A stretch of DNA of 64,000 nt from contig NC_035433.2 in assembly GCF_002127325.2 (NCBI RefSeq), positions 126,901,695 to 126,965,694 on the forward strand, written 5' to 3'. The position numbers and the translations under genes are program-made. The notes below the pieces were generated by a model. That model did not search any database, was not told the DNA's origin, and saw only the letters and a program-made list of their open reading frames with translations. Each line of letters opens with the position of its first letter. Position 1 is the stretch's first letter. Below are positions 1 to 12,425 of this stretch, piece after piece. This DNA is from Helianthus annuus (taxonomy: Eukaryota; Streptophyta; Magnoliopsida; Asterales; Asteraceae).

Positions 1-198
1 TATTTATACTGGATAGCGTATGAGGAAAATGGGCAGGTCATGCGTATCGGGTAACGGGTCAAGATGGGTAATTTATGGCACATATTAAAGGTTTAGGCCG
101 GGTGACCAGAAGTACTATTATTCGATTGTCAAAAACTTTTTTTATAAACAGTTTGTATGTGGGATAATATTTCAATAATAATATAATTATTTGAAGAC

Positions 199-567
199 TA
201 AAATGCCATTTTTCATCCCTGAGGTTTGGCCACTTCTGCAACTTTTGTCCAAGGGTTTGTTATTTCGCATCTGGATCCAAAAGGTTTGAAATCTTGCCAT
301 TTTTATCTGACTCGTTAACTCCATCCATTTTTTAATGACAAGTCAGGGGTATTTCCGTCATTTAATTTTGCCATTTTGATATAAATAAACAAAACAATAG
401 CTAAAATGACGAAAATGCCCCTGATTCAGCGTTAAAAAATGGATGGAATTAACGATTGGATGAAAATGGCAAAGATTTCAAACCTTTTGGATCCAGATGC
501 GGAAAAACAGACCTTTGGACGAAAGTCGCAAAAGTGGGCAAACCTCAGGGACGAAAATGGCATTTTA
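199..567. mobile_element. Foldback MITE in the upstream PWD intron
   Basis: This 370-bp element is almost a complete palindrome. Its left arm starts TAAAATGCCATTTTTCATCC and its right arm ends GGACGAAAATGGCATTTTA. The arms stay similar for about 170 bp through a GGATCCAAAAGGTTTGAAAT block. The ends resemble the MULE-type MITE at 7906-8237. No clear target duplication is seen. Confidence 0.7.
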
Positions 568-686
568 CGTTTAAAACCCTTCTCAACCAAACACACACTT
601 TTCAGTGGATAATACAGTAGGTACATCTTACGTCATTAATTATCAAACTTAAATGAATTTCTTTGGTCTCCAGTATAATTTTTCAG

Positions 687-3600
687 GTTTCCAAACTCTG
701 CACTATGCTTCTAAAGGCGGTTCGGACCACACTCGGGTCTCAAGGTTTTGATGTTCTTGTTCCTGGGTTGGCTCATGGAACTTTGATACAGGTGAGCTTA
801 TAAACTATAACCTAGGCCCAATTTATTTAGATTATGGAAAAAGGGATGTAGTTGGAACATTCTTGCATTTAGTCAACTGAAACATGTTTTAAGTTTGATC
901 CTTGCATTTCTCCATATGTTTTATCAGGTTGAAAAAATAATACCAGGTGCACTGCCATCATCTGTTGAGGGACCCGTTATTCTTGTCGTCAACAAAGCCG
1001 ATGGTGATGAGGAGGTATCATGTTTGTGTATGGATTTTGCGTTTTCGATATGTTTGCTGCAAACGAACTGAACGTTCAGCGAACAGTTCGTGAACCGTTC
1101 AACGGGAAGTTCGTTTGTGTTCGTTCGTTTAATAAATGAACGAACACGATTTGTTCGTTTAGTTAAATGAACGAACACGAATAGAGGCCGTGTTCGTTCA
1201 TTTATGTTTGTGAACGCTCATTAATGTATTCGTCTGTGTTCAATAGCTCATTAGTGTATTTAATTTATGTATTTTACTTAAATACTTTAAAATTCCGATA
1301 ATTAAAATCTTTAATAAGTATTAGTATATTATATATTATGTCCATGAACTTCGTTTATTTTCATTTTTGTTCATGAACATTGGTTTGTGTTAGTTTGTGG
1401 TGATGACCGTTCGTTTGCGTTCGTTAGCCAAAATTAACAAACAAACACGAACATGTTCATTTCCTTAATGAACGAACACGAACAGAAAATCTCGTTCGGT
1501 AAGTGTTCATGAACATATATATTTCCTTAACAAACGAACACGAACAAGGTCTTGTTCGTGTTTGTTAGGTTCGTTTGCAGGCCTAAGTTATTTTAATGTT
1601 TGAAAAGAGTTTACCCGCTACTTACGATTATACAACTAATTATCTAAACTTTTTAAACATTTGAACATCTAATTATCCTATTATTACAACTTCAAACAAC
1701 ATAAGCACATCCAAACACTATCTTCTATGGTTTGTTTTATCACAGTTGATTATCTAATTGTTCTTATTTAACATCACATATTCAATATAAAACACACACA
1801 TAGACGGTTTGGCAACTAAGATGGTTAATAGTTTACAATCTCATAGACGGTAAACGCGATTTGCAGGTAACAGCTGCAGGGAACAACATAGTGGGAGTTA
1901 TTCTGCTCCAAGAGTTGCCTCATTTATCTCATCTTGGTGTCAGGGCCCGACAAGTAAGTCTTACGGTCCATTTTTTTAGGTCTCCCAATCATTTATTTTT
2001 TTATTTATTTTTCTCTTTTTTATCATTACGATTTGTTAATATTGTCGTTTGGATGATCATTGCTTGTAATAACTCAGGAGAAAGTTGCGTTTGTGACATG
2101 TGAAGATGATGACAAAATTGCCACTATTAAAAAGCTTGAGGGGAAGTATGTGAGGTTAGTCTTTATAAACATGCAAAGTTTTTCTTTATGGTTCATTAAT
2201 TGCAACACAAACTTTAAAAGATGGACGTGTTATTCGTCAAACCATCATTGACCCGCTATTTGCCCCGTGACATCAAAACTGTGTACGAGATTTAAACTCA
2301 AGAATTATGATGCAGGTTAGACGCATCCCCATCGGGCGTAAATGTGATTCCGTCCACGTTGGAGGACGGAAATAGTAATCTTGTTGTGAAGACTTCATCA
2401 GATGAGACACCGACGGATTCTGTTCCTAAGCCAATCTACTCAAGCCAGGTACTGAAAAGACTTTATTGACCTTGATGCAGATGATGAATTGCATTTATTT
2501 CTATCTAACAAGCACGATTTGTTTTGTTTAATTGAAGGGTGTTTCTACCGGCGACATTATAGCACTTGCTGACGCAGATGTACAAACCTCGGGTGCAAAG
2601 GCAGCTGCTTGTGGCACCTTAGCTTCTCTGGCTGCAGTTTCTGCTAAAGGTAAAAAAAACTTTGGTTCTTGCTCTTTCATTGAAACTAGTTTTCTTACTA
2701 GCCGCGCATTGCGGCAGCGGCGTACGCGACGTGATAAATTATAGACTACAATCAACTCGACTCGTTTCCGAGCTAAATTTACGTTGAAACGTAGAGTGAT
2801 CCAAATTCATACCGTTGAATGAAAATGTAGTATATTTGACCCAACTTGTTTCCAAACAAAATTTACGTCGAAACGTAGACCAACTCAAAACATACACACG
2901 TGCGGTGGCGTTGTACGCATTGTGATAAAGTATAGACTGCGATGAACTCGACTCATTTTCGAACTAAATTTACGTCGAAACGTATAGTAACTCAAATTTA
3001 TACCGTCGAATGAAAACGTATTATATTTGGGCCGATTTGTTTCCAAACAAAATTTACGTCAAAACGTACTAACGTAGTCCAACTCAAAACGTACATAAAA
3101 ATAAAACATTTTATAATTGACCCGACTCGTTTTCAAACAAACATTACGTTAAAGCGTAGACGAACTCGAATTTATACCGACACGTACATAAAACAAAAAC
3201 GTAAGAAATTAGTTTTAGGGTAAACTCGAAACTTTAGAAACTTAAGGGGTCAAAGTGACATTTACAAAATTAAAGGGTTACTTTTGACATTATACAAATG
3301 TTTTTAAGGGTAGAATGTGTAGGTGGCTTTTGCCACCGACCTTTTGTTTTAAGGTTATATAAAATATCAAGAATGGTATTATAGATTTATATCCGATGAT
3401 TTTGCTTGTGAAATCATGAATATGATGTTTCTTTTTTACGATTTGATTACAGTTTATAGCGATCAGGGAGTTCCAGCATCGTTTAATGTCCCAAACGGGG
3501 CGGTGATTCCTTTCGGTACCATGGAACTTGCAATAGAAGCAAACAAGTCAACGGAAGTTTTTGTTTCCTTACTGGAACAGCTCGAAACAGCCAAAATGGA

Positions 3601-4351
3601 CGGTGGCGTGCTCGACAAATTGTGTACCGAGCTGCAAAATTTAATCAGCTCCCTGCAACTTCCGACCCAAATTCTTGAAAGTTTAGGGAAACTGTTCGAA
3701 AAGGATGCTCGTTTAATTGTCCGTTCAAGTGCTAATGTAGAGGATTTGGCTGGAATGTCGGCTGCCGGACTGTACGACTCAATTCCCAATGTCACCCTTT
3801 CGAATCCTGTGAATTTCGGAAAGGCTGTTTGTCGGGTATGGGCTTCTTTGTACACTCGAAGAGCGGTTTTGAGCCGTAGGGTTGCTGGCGTGCCACAAAA
3901 GGCGGCTACGATGGCGGTTTTGGTCCAGGAGATGCTTTCACCGGATCTTTCGTTTGTGTTGCACACCGTGAGCCCGACAGACAACGACACTAACTTGGTG
4001 GAAGCGGAGATTGCACCTGGGCTAGGGGAAACGCTAGCGGCTGGCACGAGAGGCACACCGTGGCGGCTTTGTTCTGGGAAGTTTGATGGGGTGGTTCGAA
4101 CACTGGCATTTGCGAATTTTAGTGAAGAGATGGTGGTGGGTGGTATGGTGGATGGGGAGGTGGTTCATTTGACAGTTGACTATAGCAAGAAGCCATTGAC
4201 TGTGAACCCTGTTTTCCGGCAACAGTTGGGGCAGAAGCTCGGTGCCGTGGGTCTGTTCCTTGAGCGGAAGTTCGGGTGCGCTCAGGATGTGGAAGGATGT
4301 GTGGTTGGTAAAGACGTGTTCATCGTTCAGACTCGACCTCAACCATTGTGA
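687..4351 (+). CDS. GWD3: Phosphoglucan, water dikinase (PWD/GWD3), 3' half, seven exons
   Basis: PWD is a plastid enzyme that transfers the beta-phosphate of ATP to C3 of glucosyl units in pre-phosphorylated starch, opening granules for degradation. Exons with GT-AG borders: 687-791, 928-1014, 1867-1953, 2078-2154, 2316-2448, 2538-2649 and 3453-4351 (stop TGA). Together they encode about 499 residues in one consistent phase. Exon 3 holds the phosphohistidine motif [13 protein letters not shown], whose His carries the phosphate in dikinases. The last exon holds the ATP-binding PPDK-type domain ([15 protein letters not shown], then [13 protein letters not shown]) and ends at QTRPQPL, the usual C-terminus. 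I recognise the order and wording as PWD rather than GWD1. The N-terminal transit peptide, CBM20 and linker must lie left of the window, since 1-686 reads as intron. Introns 2 and 6 are enlarged by transposons. No break was seen in the visible reading frame. Confidence 0.93.
1056..1583. mobile_element. GAACGAACAC-rich MITE in PWD intron 2
   Basis: The terminal inverted repeat is GCAAACGAAC at the left and GTTCGTTTGC at the right, with many GAACGAACACGAAC words inside both ends and an AT-rich centre. There is no coding frame. A second copy in the same orientation lies in an intron of the neighbouring gene (6141-6678). The class is probably a non-autonomous DNA transposon, hAT-like by its termini. 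Confidence 0.6.
2698..3385 (-). mobile_element. Short non-autonomous Helitron in PWD intron 6
   Basis: On the minus strand the element begins TCTATAATACC and ends CTAG, preceded by a GC-rich hairpin (CCGC-GCATT-GCGG at 2702-2714 on the plus strand). The host bases are A (2697) and T (3386), the A/T insertion rule of Helitrons. Inside, two to three copies of a roughly 200-bp unit repeat, each with ACTCGACTCG and TTTACGT(C/T)GAAACGTA words. No Rep/helicase is coded. Confidence 0.65.
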
Positions 4352-4529
4352 AGACTTATGGTTTGTAACGGTGTGTGTATTTAAGGTGATTATGAAGTTA
4401 TCAAACTACAACACTAGTCATGTAATAATGTAATAGAATAATCATAATGAGTAGAAGTATCACAGTTGTTATTTACAGTGTCATTGTCCGAAAACCCGAC
4501 CTACGGGGCCGCTTGATTTTCGGTATCAT

Positions 4530-4959
4530 TAGGGGTGTAAACGAGCCGAGCCGAACCCGACTAGACTCGAGCTCGGTTCGAATATACTTATTTGAGCTCG
4601 AGCTCGGCTCGCGAGTAAAACCCAAAGCTCGAGCTATTTTAGGAGAAATCTCAAACGAGTTAAAATCTTGGCTCGATGTCGCTTAAACAAGCTATAGCTC
4701 GGCTCACCAATGTTATTAGTTTAAATCATATTGGCCTAAGTTGAAACCGACTTGGGCTTTCTAGGATTGGGTTATATATGAAAAAGTAAATTTTGTTTGG
4801 GCTCGTTTAGGCTCACGAGCCTAAACGAGCTTTGTATTTCATGCTCGACCTCGGGCTGATAACTAAACGAGCTATATTTTAGCCTCGGCTCGTTCGAGCT
4901 TTTAACCGATGAGCTGATTCCGAGTAGTTCTCAAGCCTCTAGGCATGTTTACATCCATA
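4530..4959. mobile_element. hAT-type MITE between PWD and NSL1
   Basis: The element starts TAGGGGTGTAAACGAG and ends TGTTTACATCCATA, so the ends are inverted. The body is rich in GAGCTCG and CGAGCC words. Flanking octamers GGTATCAT and GGTATTAC match at six of eight positions, as expected for an aged 8-bp hAT target duplication. It fills most of the 0.9-kb gap between the two converging genes. Confidence 0.6.
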
Positions 4960-5275
4960 GGTATTACAAACTACGTATTAAAATAAAAGAATATTGTCAC
5001 GGCATGATCATTTGTCTCACTAATTTTGTTGTCAAACTTATAATCGATTCATCTTTAAACTCTCGCCTTCATCATCGACGTCACCAAAACCTGGTTGACG
5101 GGAATTCACCAATGCCATTAACATATCATCCACACTAACTAATCATCAATATTTAGTATATAATTACATAAGCAAATCAAAACAACCTCCTATATTCAAT
5201 ATTTGAATTTCTTTATGTACAATACCCTATAAAAAAATAAATGAAAACCTCACAGCCAAACTATATATACAATCA

Positions 5276-8200
5276 TCACACTTCCTGAGGAAAATCCAAT
5301 AATGCAAACTTAACATGCAGACCAATCTTACCACCATCCATCACCAACTTAGCCGCGGTTACCAGCCAATGGCCCGGCATATCATGTGAGCCGCGAACCA
5401 CCTCTTCAACGTCCACAAACTTCCTCATTTTAGTGGACCGGATTGGGACCGGCGGTCCTTCAGGATAGACCCCCGAGTTCAGTGTTGCAGGAAGCTGCTT
5501 CGGTGCATCCGCTACCGACCTTTGAGTGAAAGAAAAGGTCGAGCTCAGGTTCGTGAAGATACTGGACTTCTGGCCCACTGACGGTGCACCGGCCCATTCG
5601 GTTTTCCTGATGGTGCAGTGAGGGAGATGGGTGTAAAGTAGTCGAAGGTGAAGTACGGTTTTTGGCCATTTTCCTTTGCTTACGAGCTGAGCCCCGGTTA
5701 CAACAAAGACTCCCCCGGAGTCTTGTGATGATAGCCAGTTTGGATCGTGTTTGACTACCGACGAACATATGTTTGAATAACGTTTCCATCTGATTGGTTC
5801 TAGAAACTGAGCGGTTGACTCGTATTCGTCTGAGCCCCGCCACTGGCATGGTCTTGTTGGCAGCGATGTTTGTGTCATGATATTAGGAAGGCTCGAGAGA
5901 TGTTGCACATGGATTGCCAATCGGTTGTTCTTTTTCCCCTCTAAAAATAGGCGTAGCCCGATGATCGGCTTTTTGCTGCTTGAGACCTGAAAAATACCCA
6001 TTATATAAAATCTTTATTAAATTATATTAGACGTGGCAAAACCCGCTCCTCTTATGGCAATACTTTTTTATATGACCCGACTACAAACGATGCAAACTTT
6101 CGGCACACACTTCGTGAACCGTTCGGCTTATATGACCCGACTGCAAACGAACCGAACTTTCGGCAAACACTTCGCGAACCGTTTGGCGGGAAGTTCGTTT
6201 GTGTTCGTTCGTTCGTTTATTAAACAAACAAATATGAACAGAGGCCGCGTTTGTCCATTTATGTTTGTGAATGTTCGGTAACGTGTTCGTTTATGTTCGA
6301 TTGTGCTCAATAGTTCATTAGTATTTTTAGTTTTAATATTTTATTTAAATACTTCAAAATTCCGACAAATAAAATATTTAATAAGTGTCAGTGTATTATA
6401 TATTTTGTTCATGAACGCTTGCTTGTGTTTCGTATGTTTCCATGTGTTCATGAACATTAGTTTGTGCTCATTAGTGTTTATCAACGTTCGTTTACGTTCC
6501 TTGGCTAAAATTAACAAACAAACACAAACGAGCACGAACAAGTTCATTTCCTTAACAAACGAACACGGACATAAAATCTCGTTCGGTAAGCGTTCATGAA
6601 CAGTTCATGAACACATATTTCTTAACAAACGAACACGAACAATGTCTTGTTCGTGTTTGTTCGGTTCGTTTTCAGCCCTAGACTTTGAGATAAAACACAA
6701 TCAAAATCAACCCGTTCATTGGTGAATAAATAACGTAATGGATTAAAATAACGGCCCAGAAGCAACTTACCTGAGTAGTACTAAGGTACATTTTGGGGCC
6801 CATGAAACCAAACTGGAGCCAAGGATATGAAGTCTTTCGTTGTAGATGTTGAAGAGGAAGCTCGCAAAATAGTGGGGCCCATTGTCTCGGAACTTGAAAT
6901 TCCAAGAAATATTGCAAATCTTCAGAAGGCGGCTTGTCTTGATTTAAGAAATAATACGTCATAAATAGCTAATAAAACTAATTTAAATCAAAGGACAAAC
7001 AAAGAAAGATAATAAAATATACGACCTTCGGTCATAAAAGGAATAATTAAATAAGGGCATTTTGCAATAAACCGTTTTTAATGTTCGCGTAAACAGATTT
7101 TTCTATCAAAATAATCAAAGGAGAAATGAAACTACATCCACAAGAATGTCCTTTTTGGTCAAGTTACAAAACTACATCCAAACACCCCCTAATGTACTTC
7201 AACGTTCCAAAAAAAAATTATTTAATTTGAATAACTTACATCGTAAATATAGATTGATTGCATGGCTAAGATAACCACTCCCAGGAACCCCGTTAAGGAG
7301 AGAAGTGATCGGTACAAACTTGAAACGTATTGCTTCGGGACTAGAGCCCACTGTCTGTAGCCATTTGGAGTGATTGTCTGAAAAGACATCCCCGCCCCTT
7401 TTAGACCCGATAATTGTCAATCCCTGTTCCATTTTTCGACATTATATTAACCATCCATAGTTGAAGACTTTCTTCAAACAAATTGTTGTAGGCCTAGGTG
7501 GGGGGTACAACATGGGTCAGATTTGGGTTCGGTCAAACAACTTTGACCAGCCTGCCAACATTTTTTAACCAATTTTTTGGGTTTTGTATATAGAAAAAAA
7601 TATGCCTTAACGTAGTACGCGATGGCAAAATCGCACGTTATGTTACCAAAAATGAAAATCGCATGTTTCAAAAAACCCTTGAAATCGCATGTACATAAGG
7701 AAAAAGGGAAGTCGCATGTTCAAAAATAACTCAAAATCGCATGTATAGAAAAAAATTGAAATCGCATGTGAAAAAAAAAATGAAAGTCGCATGTTATAAA
7801 CCAAATTTCGCATGTTGATACTGAATCTCATACGCAGCGTACGTTAAGGCATTTTGTACAATAACCGGCCTCTTTGTATATAATCAATGTTTCATATATG
7901 ATTAGGAGTAAAAATGCCATTTTCGTCCTTGAGGTTTGGCCAGTTTTGCGACTTTCGTCCAAAGGTTTGTTTTTCAGCATCTGGATCCACAAGGTTTGAA
8001 ATCTTGCCATTTTCATCCGGCTCGTTAACTCCATCCTTTTTTTTTTTGTTAAGTTAGGGGTATTTTTGTTTTTTTTTGTTAACTTAATAGGCAGTTCGAT
8101 CTTTTTCACTTTATGTACAAGCATTTAGCATAATGTACAAGCGAGTCCTTAAGTGAAAAAAGACCGAATTGCCCTTTAAGGTAACATTTAACTACATGTT

Positions 8201-10175
8201 CATTAAATACATCTAACTAAAAACGGCATTTTACTCTATGATTAGAGAACTAGATTATCGAGATAATAATATGATTTCTTTTAATTAAAACGGTTTAGTA
8301 AGTTGTAAACATTTAACTACATGTTCATTAAATACGTGTAACTAAAAATACGTTCCAACTTACATCTTTGCTTGAAGTTTCTGTGATGTTGGTGAACTGC
8401 ATGGTGTGTGGCTGCAACATACGGCTGAAAACTTCCGGAACCTGAAAAAGAACATTTAAGAATCGTGTCGGAAAAGTAAAAACATAGTTTTTTTTTTAAT
8501 ATGGACAACAATTTGAAAAATGAAATAATACTTTTCTTTTTCCATCTTTCGTTTTCCGTTCCGGTAGAGAAGGACTGGCTCCGTCTGAAAATAAACAGTC
8601 TCCAAGATCCTCCAAATATCCTCTAAGCTCGGTAGGTGAAATTGTCGATGACGGTTTCTGTTTAACGCAAATAACATCTTGACCTCCGACACCCATCCCT
8701 ACTATAATGTGGGTCCCGTAAGTCTGAATAAACCTGCCATACATACATATATAATCATTAATAAGCATCAATATTATCGTAACTCCAATTAGCAGTGGAA
8801 ACTTCGACCCGTTTCGTATAATGGGTCGAGTTACCTGGCTAACAACGCTGGATTCCAATGGGTGGGGACCGCCTTCTTTACACTTTCTCGGAGTACTAAC
8901 GGAGAAGCTGTAAGGTGCAAAGAGTATAGAGAGATATAATAGGCATCGAACGCAAGATGTTTAACTTCCGCGGCATCGTTTAACCATGCGCCTGTTAGAT
9001 CAAAGAATGCATTGAAGTACCCTGAAGGCACTTTTCCTTGTACTGATGCGTTTTGATTAAGTAACTCTGACATCTGCAAGACAAAATAAATTAATAATAA
9101 TGCGGCTTTTAAATGCATCAAAATCGATATTTTAAGAGTAGGGAAAGTATACTCGTTTATTTATGAAAACTTATCAAAATTCCAACATTTCTTGTATTCA
9201 CTTTCAAAAGTATAACGGCAGTCTTTTTGTAATTTTGGCGTGGGCTAACGCAGTGTTAGTCCGATGTTTTAATAAAATATATGTTTGTTTGCCGTTCAAA
9301 AAAAAAAAGTATAACGGCAGTTAAAGAGTGCGCCCGACCAACCTAGAGCTCAACTCAACAAAGCTAGGCTAAGATTTAAACTCGATACGAGAACTCAAAT
9401 AGCAACAGATATAAAATCAAATCCAGGTTCAATATAACAAGTTAGATTCAAAGAATTTAATGCCTCTAAAAATCACTATGTAAACTATGTTCAACAAATC
9501 AAGCTCAATCAAAAAAAAAAAAAAAAAAAAAAATCCAACACACATATAAAACTAAACATTTTACTAAAAGTTTAGATTAAATTTCTTATCAACTCAACAT
9601 GTGACTTGCTATAAGTTTCAGGCTCATATATGACTAAAATTCAACTTTTCTACAAACTCCAATTTTTTTATATAAAACTCTAGCTTGATATCAACAAAAA
9701 GATCATAAATAAGTTTTCAACTCTATAACTAAGAGAACAAAACTAACCATACAATCAGGGCACAAAAATTAAGTTCACTTGAATCAAATACAAATCTAAC
9801 AAAATAAAGTTCAATTTTTTTTTTTTTTAATAAATTTCTAACTTAACATAAAAAGATCACAAACAAGTTACCAACTCCACAACTAAAAAAACAACTGACC
9901 TGATTAAACTCCAAAACATCAGATTTAAACCTAACATGTTCCCCTTTATCACAATGAATATCAACAGAAACTCCAGAAACAGTGACACCACCACATCCAG
10001 GCAAAACAATATCCCTTTTTCTTGATTCATCAAGCTCCACCAATCTCCCACCATCAGGGCAAGATTTTGCAAACTTTAATCTAAAATCACTAGCAAAATC
10101 AAACCCTAATCCCAATGAATCAAAAGCCCTTTGTTCGATCGGTTTCTCAGAGTAATCCATCGAATTTGTTGCCAA
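5276..10175 (-). CDS. NSL1: MACPF-domain protein of the NSL1/CAD1 family, seven exons
   Basis: Arabidopsis NSL1 and CAD1 are MACPF (perforin-like) proteins that restrain salicylate-dependent cell death and immune responses. Exons on the minus strand: 10175-9900, 9073-8835, 8733-8532, 8441-8364, 7423-7240, 6937-6771 and 5986-5276. All have GT-AG borders and agree in phase, giving about 618 residues, which is the usual family length. Visible family features are the N-terminal GLGFDFASDFRLKFAKSCPD block, the MACPF signature YGTHIIVG at the start of exon 3, FVPITSLLNGVPGSGYLSHA in exon 5, ALNSGVYPEGPPVP, and the closing GHWLVTAAKLV with KFALLDF. The wording is closer to NSL1 than to CAD1 as I recall them. 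No signal peptide is visible. All six introns have ordinary borders although four carry or abut repeats. No disruption was seen, so it looks functional. Confidence 0.93.
6071..6678. mobile_element. GAACGAACAC-rich MITE in NSL1 intron 6, with duplicated left end
   Basis: The core 6141-6678 runs from CTGCAAACGAACCGAAC to GGTTCGTTTTCAGCCC and matches the copy at 1056-1583 in order and orientation. Its first roughly 60 bp (TATGACCCGACT...) are present twice in tandem, at 6071-6127 and 6130-6189. Confidence 0.6.
7601..7853. mobile_element. MITE with internal AAATCGCATGT minisatellite, NSL1 intron 4
   Basis: The inverted ends are ATGCCTTAACGTAGTACGC at the left and GCGTACGTTAAGGCAT at the right. 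Between them the word (A)AATCGCATGT recurs about eight times at roughly 25-30-bp spacing with A-rich spacers. No frame is meaningful. Confidence 0.6.
7906..8237. mobile_element. MULE-type MITE with perfect 9-bp target duplication, NSL1 intron 4
   Basis: The element starts GAGTAAAAATGCCATTTTCG and ends GGCATTTTACTC. The perfect duplication TATGATTAG lies at 7897-7905 and 8238-8246, the size made by Mutator-like transposases. Its left half is similar to the foldback element at 199-567. Confidence 0.75.
9223..9304 (+). mobile_element. Short SINE with A-tail, NSL1 intron 1
   Basis: The perfect 17-bp direct repeat AAAAGTATAACGGCAGT lies at 9206-9222 and 9305-9321 and flanks a body ending TTTGCCGTTCAAAAAA. 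The same tail motif closes the two larger SINEs in this window. At about 82 bp it is 5'-truncated. Confidence 0.7.
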
Positions 10176-10582
10176 GATTTCAAGAAGATATTTTTGAAGC
10201 GAAATTATGGTGACCCAGATGGATTTATGGGTTTATACGCGTGAATTTATTGTAAAGTTTGAATCTTTAATAGCAGGGAGGGTGTAGAGTGTTGACCAGT
10301 AGAGGTAAAGATTGAAGAGGGTTGAATTGGGGGTTTGAGATTTTGAATGATTGATGATGTTTGGTGATTAATTGTTTTTAACAAGAGGGTGTTTGGATTG
10401 ATTCTTTAAAATGGTTTGTTTGTTTGTTAAATACAATACAATAGTGGAATATGGTTAAAAAAAAGACATTTAAACTGATTATTTTGTTTAATATTGCAAG
10501 TTTGGTTTTTTATAATGAAGTAAATGGTTGTTAAGAAGTTGATTATTGGTTAAGCTATAAGTGCATAATTATGAGAATCTGA

Positions 10583-12425
10583 GGTTCATTTGAGAAGAAA
10601 ATTTAGTTGAGAAGAAAAAAAAAACAAAGGGTATAATTGTAAAATATTAAGTAGTTTTCTTTCGTCTCATTTATTATTATCTTTAACTAATTAATTATTT
10701 ATAAAGACAATCATCCTCTACACTAATTTTTTTTTGCCTGCACACATAAAAAGTTATCTGACACATTTCGAAATTTATCATATACATATTTAAGTTTATT
10801 CTACACAACTCATAATTTATCCTACACATCTTGTAATTTGTCCTATACTCTAAATTATTTTTTTTTTATTTTTGAAAAATATATATTTTGAAAATAATTT
10901 AAAAATCTAATGTAGTTTGTTATTAAAGAGGAAGACTAGAAATTAATGATCTATGTAAGTTTACAAATATACCCTTACATTAAAATTAAATGCAGATATT
11001 AAAAAGAGTTAATTGCCAAAATCGTCCCTGAGGTTTGGGCACGTTTTTCATTTTCGTCAAAAATGACACTTTTGTACCAAATTGCCCCCAACGTTTGTAA
11101 CTTTTTGTCATTTTCATCCAAACTACTAACTTAGTTTATTTTTTCTGTTAAGTTGAGGATATTTGGATGAAACTGGCAAATATAAAACCACAGGGACGAT
11201 TTTGGCAATTTACTCAAACCCTTTTTAATTTCTTTTATTTAATTATTTTTGTTACATATATAATAAAAAAGAATATATATATGGAGTTTTTAGAAAAAAA
11301 AAATTAATAGTTTTGTCACATAATTTTTATAAATTTTCATCGAACTCACTAACTCAGTTTATTTTTTCTGTTAAGGTGAAGGATGTTTTAAATTTTATAA
11401 ATTAAGTCAAAAATTAATTTACAGCTTCTTTACATAAATCAGTTTTATAAAAAGAAAACGTCATTGGTGTGCAACACATAACAATCGATTACAACTTTTA
11501 GTATTTATCAGTTATAGAAATAGAAAAAAATTGTAAAACGATACATATTTTTTAAATGTGTTGAGCACCTATGAAATATGTTGGTAGAAATAAAATATTT
11601 ATTTAATTAAGATTATGAGGGTAACTAACTAATACTTATTCTGAGTGGCTTGAGTAAAGAAACTTATAGTTCATAGCATTATAATTATAATTTGGTGGGT
11701 AATTTTAAGGTTTGGTAATGATACGTTGTTTGATGGGGGGGGGGGACTGGCTTCTGTTTTTCCTAGTAGCGAATTTAAAAGAGTAGAAGATGAATTACAA
11801 ACTTAGTACATATGATAAGATTTTTTTATTTGACCTTTTTCAATAAGGTCACCAGCATTTTAGTTTTATAAAACTTAGAGGTTTAAGTAGATTTTATTTT
11901 TATAAAACTGATCTATATAAAAAATTAGAAATAATTTATGTCTTAGTTTATAAATATCCTTCGCCTTAATAGAAAAATTAACTTAGTGGTTGGATGAAAA
12001 TTTATAAAAATTTTGTGACAAAGCTATTATTTTTTTCATATAAAAATTGCATGTATATTCTTTTTTATTATATATGTAACAAAATTAATTAAATAAAAGG
12101 AATTTATAAGAGTTTGAGTAAATTGCCAAAATCGTCCCTGTGGTTTTATATTTGCCAGTTTCATCCAAATATCCCCAACTTAATAGAAAAAATAAACTAA
12201 GTTAGTGGTTTGGATGAAAATGGCAAAAAGATACAAACGTTTGGGGCAATTTGATACAAAAGTGTCATTTTGGACGAAAATGACAAATCTGTCCAAACCT
12301 CAGGGACGATTTTGGCAATTAACTCTATTAAAAAAAGTAAAATGAAGTTTTCTTATTGGTTGAAACTTTTGTTTTTCTTCTTACAAAAAAAAAAAAAAAA
12401 AAAAAAAAAACTTCTCATATGAACC
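10583..12425. mobile_element. GGTTCA-type MITE split by a MULE
   Basis: The ends are GGTTCATTTGAGAAG and CTTCTCATATGAACC. The sequence is collinear with two intact 0.5-kb copies at 38.6-39.6 kb (TACACATTTCG, TTTATCCTACACA and GGAAGACTAGA blocks), but is interrupted by the 1.3-kb element 11006-12325. A long A-run (about 12386-12410) sits just before the right end. Confidence 0.75.
11006..12325. mobile_element. Non-autonomous MULE with about 450-bp terminal inverted repeats
   Basis: The element starts GAGTTAATTGCCAAAATCG and ends CGATTTTGGCAATTAACTC. The perfect 9-bp duplication TATTAAAAA lies at 10997-11005 and 12326-12334. The arms match one another inward for roughly 450 bp (through CAACGTTTGTA, GTTACATATATAAT and ATCAGTTTTATAAAA). 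The unique centre has no open frame longer than about 60 codons and carries a G-run at about 11737-11745. Confidence 0.8.

Noticed and set aside
3463..4056. 197-codon open frame antisense to PWD
   Set aside because: It is a shadow of the conserved PWD exon; the plus frame matches a known enzyme.
9511..9533. A-run in NSL1 intron 1 as a retroposon tail
   Set aside because: No body, boxes or direct repeats flank it; a simple homopolymer.
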